Assembly (NCBI GenBank): GCA_964613665.1
Contig: CAZTIG010000003.1
Coordinates: 1 to 64,000 of the forward strand
Length of the DNA: 64,000 nt
Reading direction: 5' to 3'
Source: CAZQFV01 sp964613665
Lineage (GTDB): Bacteria; Chloroflexota; Chloroflexia; DTKN01
Each line of letters opens with the position of its first letter. Position 1 is the stretch's first letter. Below the pieces are notes generated by a model. The model ran no database searches and was not told the DNA's origin. It worked only from the letters and a program-made list of their open reading frames with translations. The position numbers and the translations under genes are program-made. Of this stretch, positions 59,246-64,000 are shown piece by piece.

Positions 59246-61981
59246 ATGAAGGCGACACGGGTTCTTCCGCTGATGCTGATCCTGTCGACCCTGCTGCTCC
59301 TGTCCCTGGGCACCGGCAGTGCCCACGAGCCCCGTCCCCAAGCAACGGTGGGGGCGGCCTTTTCCTACCAGGGCCTCCTGACCCGCGGAGGCACGCCCAT
59401 CGACGAGACGTGCGACCTGCGCTTCATCCTGTGGGACGATCCCGTCACCGGAACGCTCGTGGCCGGCCCGCTCTATCAGAACGACGCGCCCATCGCCGCG
59501 GGCCGCTTCACCACCCAACTGGACTTTGGCGACGTGTACGACGGCACGGCCCTCTGGCTGGAGGTGGCCGTGCAGTGCCCCGGAGACACTGCCTACGTCG
59601 TCCTGCCCCGCCAGGCGCTGACGGCCGCGCCCTACGCCATGAGCGTACCCTGGTCGGGCATCACGGCCATGCCGGCCGGCTTTGCCGACGGCGTCGACGA
59701 CGTCGACGACGCCGACGCCGATCCAGCCAACGAGCTCGAACTGCCCCCCGGCTGCGCGGCCGGCCAGTTGCCCAAGTGGGACGGCGCGGCCTGGAGCTGC
59801 GCGGACGACGACGACACCACCTACAGCGCCGGCGACGGCCTGGTGCTCACCGGCACCGTCTTCGCTGCCGACACCGCCTACCTGCAGCGGCGCGTGGCCC
59901 AGGCCTGCGCCGAGGGCTACGCCATCCGCCAGGTGAACACCGACGGCAGCGTTGTCTGCGAGCCCGACGACGACACCACCTACAGCGCCGGCAACGGTCT
60001 GGTGCTCACCGGCACACTGTTCTCGGCCGACACCGCCTACCTGCAGCGGCGCGTGACCCAGGCCTGTGCCGAGGGCTACGCCGTGCGCGAGATCTATGCC
60101 GACGGCACCGTCGTATGCGTGGCGGTGGGCAGCGGCGACATCACCGCGGTCCACGCCGGGGACGGGCTGGCCGGCGGCGGTGACAGCGGCGTGGTCACCC
60201 TGACCGTCAGCTTCGCCGGCAGCGGCAGCGCCAGCACGGTGGCCCGCTCGGACCACGACCACTTTGGCATCTACGCCCCGCTCGTGCACACCCACGCTGC
60301 CGCGGACATCGTCAGCGGCATCCTCTCCACCGATCGCTACTCGGCCTACAGCGACCTGGGCGCGGAGGGCTACCTGGGCGATGCCCCCGGCGACCTGGCC
60401 CGGAACAACGGTGCGGTGCAGCTCACCCTCAACGCCGACCAACTCGACGGCCGCGATGCCGGCAATGCCCCCAACAACGTCCCTATCAGCAACGGCGCAC
60501 TGAACAACAACCTCAACGCCGATCTCCTGGACAGCCAGACGGGCGCCTTTTACCAGAACGCCTTCAACATCAACGCCGGCACCCTGAACCCCAACTTCTA
60601 CTCGGCCTTTGCCGACCTTGGCGCAGAGGGCTACCTGGGCAACAACCCCGGCGACCTGGCCCAGAACAACGGCAGCCTGCAGGCGGCCCTCAACGCCGAC
60701 CTGCTGGACGGCCTGCACGCCAACGCCCTGTCGTACTGGAGCCTGAGCGGCAACGCCGGCACGACGCCCGGCACGAACTACGTCGGCACTTCGGACAACC
60801 AGGCGCTGGAGCTCAGGGTCAACGGGGCGCGGGCGATGCGCTACGAGCCCCACGCCACCAGCCCCAACGTCGTCGGCGGCTACAGCGGAAACACGGTCAC
60901 GGCCGGGGCCTACGGCGCGGCCATCGGCGGCGGAGGGGCGGCCGGCTCGGTCAACCGCGTGACCGACAACTACGGCACGGTGGCCGGCGGGTACAACAAC
61001 CGGGCCGGCGACAACGCCGGCACAACCTCCGACCGGACCTACGCCACCGTGGCGGGAGGCGACAGCAACATCGCCAGCGGTCAGTACGGCGCCGTCGGCG
61101 GGGGTCAGAACAACTCCGCCAGCGGCCAATATGCCGCCGTCGCCGGGGGCGCGAACAACGGGGCCAACCAGATGTTCGCCTTTGTCGGCGGCGGCCAGAA
61201 CGACAGCGCCGGCGGCCAGTACGCTACCGTGGGCGGTGGACAGAGCAATAACGCCCCTGGGAACTGGGCCACGATTCCTGGGGGGGCCGCCAACTCCGCC
61301 CTGGCCAACTACACCCTGGCCGCAGGCCTGATGGCCAACGCCCAGTTGCAGGGCTGCTTCGTCTGGTCCGACTCCGTCGGCGTACCCACCCAGTGCAGCC
61401 TGCCTGACGAGTTCGTCGTCGGTGCCAGCGGCGGCGCGACTTTCTGGAGTAGCCCGCTGCGGGCCGCCGGCCCCGGCGTCAACCTGCCCCCCGGCGGCGC
61501 GGCATGGGCTCCGATGAGCGACCGCAACCTCAAGGAGAACTTTCGCCCGGTGGACACGCAGGAGGTCCTGGCGCGCGTGGCCGCCCTGCCGCTGGCCAAC
61601 TACAACCTCAAGACCCAGCCCGAATCGATCCGCCACATCGGCCCCATGGCCCAGGACTTTTACGCCACATTTGGCATCGGCGAGGACGACCGCCACATCA
61701 ACACCCTGGACGCCGACGGGGTAGCACTGGCCGCCATCCAAGGGCTGTACGCCCACACACAGGAGCAGGCCGGCCGCATCGCCGCCCTCGAGGCCGAGCG
61801 CTCCACTCAACAGCAGCGCCTGGACGGCCTGGAGGCGCGCCTGGCGGCGCTCGAGAGCGGCGGTTCGGCACCGACCTCCCTGCTCGCCTTCCTTCCGTGG
61901 GCAGGAGGCACCCTGGCCGGCCTGGTTGTGGGGCTGCTGCTCCGGCGTGTGCGCCAGCCGCGGACAGGAGGTGCGCGATGA
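59246..61981 (+). CDS. Surface fibre protein with YadA-like repeats and S74 chaperone domain
   Basis: 911 residues. A Sec signal (1-26) is followed by a beta domain (~30-140). Two near-identical 53-residue repeats come next (each DDTTYSAG.GLVLTG...ADTAYLQRRV.QACAEGYA). Repeats with LNADLLDG/GYLG..PGDLA.NNG follow, then a head of left-handed-roll motifs (TVAGGYNN, AVGGGQNNSASGQYA) like YadA/trimeric fibres. An S74 intramolecular-chaperone domain (SDRNLKENFRPVD...IGPMAQDFYATFG) leads to a coiled coil and one C-terminal helix (~880-900). Trimeric, membrane-anchored and self-cleaving in relatives. ATG 59246 has GGAGGG. Confidence 0.85.
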   Translation: MKATRVLPLMLILSTLLLLSLGTGSAHEPRPQATVGAAFSYQGLLTRGGTPIDETCDLRFILWDDPVTGTLVAGPLYQNDAPIAAGRFTTQLDFGDVYDGTALWLEVAVQCPGDTAYVVLPRQALTAAPYAMSVPWSGITAMPAGFADGVDDVDDADADPANELELPPGCAAGQLPKWDGAAWSCADDDDTTYSAGDGLVLTGTVFAADTAYLQRRVAQACAEGYAIRQVNTDGSVVCEPDDDTTYSAGNGLVLTGTLFSADTAYLQRRVTQACAEGYAVREIYADGTVVCVAVGSGDITAVHAGDGLAGGGDSGVVTLTVSFAGSGSASTVARSDHDHFGIYAPLVHTHAAADIVSGILSTDRYSAYSDLGAEGYLGDAPGDLARNNGAVQLTLNADQLDGRDAGNAPNNVPISNGALNNNLNADLLDSQTGAFYQNAFNINAGTLNPNFYSAFADLGAEGYLGNNPGDLAQNNGSLQAALNADLLDGLHANALSYWSLSGNAGTTPGTNYVGTSDNQALELRVNGARAMRYEPHATSPNVVGGYSGNTVTAGAYGAAIGGGGAAGSVNRVTDNYGTVAGGYNNRAGDNAGTTSDRTYATVAGGDSNIASGQYGAVGGGQNNSASGQYAAVAGGANNGANQMFAFVGGGQNDSAGGQYATVGGGQSNNAPGNWATIPGGAANSALANYTLAAGLMANAQLQGCFVWSDSVGVPTQCSLPDEFVVGASGGATFWSSPLRAAGPGVNLPPGGAAWAPMSDRNLKENFRPVDTQEVLARVAALPLANYNLKTQPESIRHIGPMAQDFYATFGIGEDDRHINTLDADGVALAAIQGLYAHTQEQAGRIAALEAERSTQQQRLDGLEARLAALESGGSAPTSLLAFLPWAGGTLAGLVVGLLLRRVRQPRTGGAR

Positions 61982-62286
61982 AGCAGACAGCGCTCTTCCT
62001 GCTGCTCATCGCCGCCCTGCTGTTCCTCGGCGTCTCGCTGGCCGGCGCGGCCGGCCGGCAGGGCAGTACGGCGATGGACCAGGGCTATGACCTCTCCTGG
62101 CACGTCGTCGCCGGTGGCGGCGGGCAGGGCCAGGCAGCGCCCTACGCCCTGGGAGGCACGGCCGGCCAGGGTGTCGTGGGCGCGGCCGGCCAAGGCCCCT
62201 ATGCGCTCTGCAGCGGCTTCTGGTGCGGGCCGGAGCGCGCCGGCTACCCTATCTACCTGCCGCTCGTGGTCAAGGGCGCGCCGTAG
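61978..62286 (+). CDS. Small secreted protein with YLPL tail
   Basis: 102 residues: a signal peptide (1-25), a Gly-rich middle with YALGGTAGQGVVGAAG and a CSGFWCG pair of cysteines, and the ending IYLPLVVKGAP. ATG 61978 overlaps the fibre gene's stop as ATGA, so the two are translationally coupled and likely work together on the cell surface. Function unknown. The Gly-rich pattern recurs in many secreted proteins of uncertain role. Confidence 0.75.
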   Translation: MKQTALFLLLIAALLFLGVSLAGAAGRQGSTAMDQGYDLSWHVVAGGGGQGQAAPYALGGTAGQGVVGAAGQGPYALCSGFWCGPERAGYPIYLPLVVKGAP

Positions 62287-62307
62287 GTTCGTGGACTAAC
62301 ACGATAG

Positions 62308-62342
62308 CCCCGCCCCTCTCCGGACCGCGGAGAGGGGCGGGG
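62308..62342. terminator. Strong hairpin after the fibre operon
   Basis: CCCCGCCCCTCTCC (62308-62321) and GGAGAGGGGCGGGG (62329-62342) form a perfect 14-bp stem with a 7-nt loop, between convergent genes. Confidence 0.8.
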
Positions 62343-62383
62343 ATGGGCGGTTGTTGCTCGATCCCAGGAGCCGGCCAGAATGG

Positions 62384-62752
62384 CTAGAGCAGGCGCAGCA
62401 GCTCGGCCGCCGTGCGCTTCATGTCCAGGAAGACCAGGCCCAGCTTGGCGTTCTTGCGTGCCAGGGCCGTGAGCACGGCCTCCTCCCCCACCGACATCAG
62501 CAGGACGTAGCCTTCCTCCCCACGTACAAAGACCTGGTCGAGCGTGCCGCGGTGCAGCTCGTTGGCGATGCGTTCGCCCAGGGAAAGCATAGCTGCGCTC
62601 ATGGCGGAGACGCGGTCCTCTTCGACATCGGCCGGCAAGGCGGAGGCGATGATCAGGCCGTCCACACTCACCACCGCTGAGGCCTCGATGTCAGGGGTGG
62701 TCATCTGCAGTTCCTTGAGCAGCTTTACCATCTCCTCGGTGCGCGTGGCCAT
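62384..62752 (-). CDS. Roadblock/LC7-domain protein (MglB-like)
   Basis: 122 residues: a single roadblock domain (MVKLLKELQMTTPDIEASAVVSVDGLIIASAL...AMLSLGERIANELHRG...VLLMSVGEEAVLTALA). Such proteins dimerise and regulate small Ras-like GTPases such as MglA, often in polarity or surface motility. No GTPase gene is adjacent here. ATG 62752 has AAAGGAGG. Its promoter is at 62844-62872. Confidence 0.88.
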   Translation of the reverse strand: MATRTEEMVKLLKELQMTTPDIEASAVVSVDGLIIASALPADVEEDRVSAMSAAMLSLGERIANELHRGTLDQVFVRGEEGYVLLMSVGEEAVLTALARKNAKLGLVFLDMKRTAAELLRLL

Positions 62753-62843
62753 CCGTGTCCTCCTTTGCCAACGATCGGAAAGGTCCCGCCCGGCGCTCTC
62801 CAGGTCCATCCCGCGGCGCGGCCCGGTGCTGTCGACCTCTTCT

Positions 62844-62872
62844 ATTGTACTACATTCCGCGCCCCCATGCAA
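62844..62872 (-). promoter_or_regulatory. Promoter for the roadblock gene
   Basis: Minus strand: TTGCAT (62867-62872), 17 bp, TACAAT (62844-62849). The leader is ~85 nt. Confidence 0.65.
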
Positions 62873-62876
62873 CCGT

Positions 62877-63791
62877 TCAGTGCAAGAGGCGCTGAAAGAT
62901 CCACATCTGCCAGGTGTGCCGCGGGCGGTAGCCGGCCGCCGCAGTGGCCCGCCGAAGCCGCCGGAGATCCAGCGGCAGAGCCATCCGCACCCCCGGCTCC
63001 TCTTCCCCGACGCTCGCAGGCAGCTCCGGCCGGCGCACCAGGGCGTCGAGCAGGGCCGTGCAGTCCGGTACCGGCCCGTCCAACAGACCCACCTCCCACA
63101 CCCCCGGCCGGCGGCGGTGTGGGCCGACCACGGCGACGGCCCGTGGCCCGCGGTCCCCCTCCCAGGTCCAGACCTCGCCGCGGGCCAGGTGCTCGATCAG
63201 GCGGGACTCGCTCCAGGAGGTCCAGACGCCCCCGCCCAGCGGGCAGAGGCCGGCCGTGACGGCCAGGAAAGGGGTCTGGCCGGGCACCAGGCCATGCCCG
63301 GAGAGCAGGGCCTGGGCCAGGGCAACCTCATCCAGCCGCAATGGCCGGGCCGCCGACGGCACAGCGCCCTCCTCCAGCCGCCGGAAGCGCTGCCGCACGT
63401 GGGCGACGCGGGCAAAGCCCAGGTGGGCGCACATGCGGTGCACGGGGTAGTTGGTGCCCACCGTCATCAGCCGGGCGGCACGGGCGCCGCGCCGCCGCAC
63501 CTCCTCAATCAGCGCCACGAAAAGGTTCGTGGCGATCCCCGCCCCGTGGTGCTGCGGGTCCACGCGCATGCCCTCGAGCCAGGCTTCCTCCGGGTTCGGG
63601 AAAGCCGCCCGCACCACGCCGACGGGCACCCCGTCCAGGAGTGCCGTGAGCAGGACGCCCTGGCGATCGTTCCACCAGCCATCCCAGACCTGGGGAAGAT
63701 AGTCCTGTCCGTCCCAGATGCGGGCGCAAAAGGCCGCGACAGCTTCCTTGTCGGCCGCCTGCGCTGGGCGGATCTCCAGCTTCTGCCTCAT
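62877..63791 (-). CDS. GNAT-family acetyltransferase
   Basis: 304 residues. The N-terminal ~150 form a GNAT domain: AWLEGMRVDPQHHGAGIATNLFVALIEEV contains the Q-x-x-G-x-G/A CoA loop, and LMTVGTNYPVHRMCAHLGF the later helix. The C-terminal half is not recognised and may select the acceptor. ATG 63791; it starts 2 bp after the stop of the Fe-S protein gene, so the two share a transcript. Confidence 0.85.
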   Translation of the reverse strand: MRQKLEIRPAQAADKEAVAAFCARIWDGQDYLPQVWDGWWNDRQGVLLTALLDGVPVGVVRAAFPNPEEAWLEGMRVDPQHHGAGIATNLFVALIEEVRRRGARAARLMTVGTNYPVHRMCAHLGFARVAHVRQRFRRLEEGAVPSAARPLRLDEVALAQALLSGHGLVPGQTPFLAVTAGLCPLGGGVWTSWSESRLIEHLARGEVWTWEGDRGPRAVAVVGPHRRRPGVWEVGLLDGPVPDCTALLDALVRRPELPASVGEEEPGVRMALPLDLRRLRRATAAAGYRPRHTWQMWIFQRLLH

Positions 63792-63793
63792 GG

Positions 63794-64000
63794 TTACAGC
63801 GCTCCCGCGACGATCTCCGCCAGGTCATAGACCGCCACCCGCTCTTCCAGCCCTCTGACCTTGACGGCGTCGTCGAGCATGCTCAGGCAATAGGGACAGG
63901 CCACGCTCACTGTGTCGGCTGCGCTGGCCTCGATCTCCTTCAGCCGCACCAGGTTGACGCGCTTGTCGGCCTCTTCCTCCATCCACATCTTGCCGCCGCC
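63794..64000 (-). CDS. (Fe-S)-binding CCG-domain protein (C-terminal part)
   Basis: The last 68 codons of a gene entering from beyond the window. GGGKMWMEEEADKRVN and SVACPYCLSMLDDAVK match the final cysteine-rich CCG domain of heterodisulfide-reductase/GlpC-type electron-transfer proteins, where the Cys pair helps bind a non-cubane cluster. Only the second CCG motif (CPYC) is inside the window. Function beyond electron transfer cannot be judged. Confidence 0.8.
   Translation of the reverse strand, partial: GGGKMWMEEEADKRVNLVRLKEIEASAADTVSVACPYCLSMLDDAVKVRGLEERVAVYDLAEIVAGAL

Noticed and set aside
58883..61810. Long minus-strand open frame opposite the S74 fibre gene
   Set aside because: No start signal or domain; the plus strand has signal peptide, repeats and S74 motif.
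1..64000. CRISPR arrays, insertion sequences, integrases, rRNA genes
   Set aside because: No regularly spaced direct repeats of 20-40 bp, no transposase or integrase motifs and no rRNA segments were seen on reading the window.

Overview
The window is GC-rich bacterial chromosome, most likely from the phylum Chloroflexota (Anaerolineae-like or a related thermotolerant lineage). This is inferred from several things together: secreted lipoproteins with long Pro/Thr linkers, a recurrent C-terminal Tyr-Leu-Pro-Leu tail on secreted proteins, HerA/NurA in a bacterial context, and frequent GTG/TTG starts. No rRNA or ribosomal marker is present to fix the species. Promoters are conventional sigma70 type, and nearly all found have a 17-bp spacer.

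Layout. 1-2.3 kb: tail of a peptide-type ABC uptake operon whose first permease gene is broken. 2.4-4.3 kb: a CinA-type amidohydrolase and an M16 peptidase. 4.4-9.7 kb: a minus-strand operon of three tandem paralogous secreted glycoside-hydrolase-like proteins plus a family-2 glycosyltransferase. 9.7-13.4 kb: a 167-bp repeat, a strong promoter, a ParB-like gene with nurA, and an M28 peptidase. 13.4-16.4 kb: asnS with an unusual leader, a small DUF6504-like gene, and a PD40-repeat lipoprotein.

16.4-38.1 kb is a surface-polysaccharide locus built around one divergent control region at 32.8 kb. Leftwards runs a tightly overlapping operon (MarR-type regulator, SGNH hydrolase, two NeuB-family synthases, SpsF, GNAT, NeuC/LegG, PIG-L deacetylase, NeuD, PtmE-like nucleotidyltransferase, LegB, LegC, a large glycosyltransferase, a Wzx-type flippase). 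It has the gene set for a CMP-legionaminic-acid-type nonulosonate. A GT4 gene and an internally deleted wecB follow under another promoter. Rightwards run five genes that together are the known set for UDP-ManNAc3NAcA (WbpI, WbpD, WbpE, WbpB, WbpA).

38.1-46.9 kb: a large M6-family secreted metalloprotease, a type I phosphodiesterase, a HEAT/SH3 membrane protein with a rubrerythrin, two tRNA-Ser genes and a MATE exporter. 46.9-52.9 kb: a DinB remnant, priA, herA and an ATP-grasp-like gene. 52.8-58.9 kb: another secreted glycoside-hydrolase-like protein, a hypothetical, and a TetR-ABC permease-HlyD operon without its ATPase. 58.9-64 kb: the second copy of the 167-bp repeat, an S74-domain surface fibre with a small tailed partner, a roadblock protein, a GNAT protein and the end of an Fe-S protein gene.

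Points most worth a second look: the near-identical 167-bp element placed just upstream of promoters at two loci 49 kb apart; an asnS leader in which a short ORF with Asn codons is complementary to the asnS ribosome-binding site; degenerate 7-nt repeats in several intergenic regions; the shared YLPL tail; and two enzyme genes (dppB-like, wecB-like) that keep both ends but have lost their middles.
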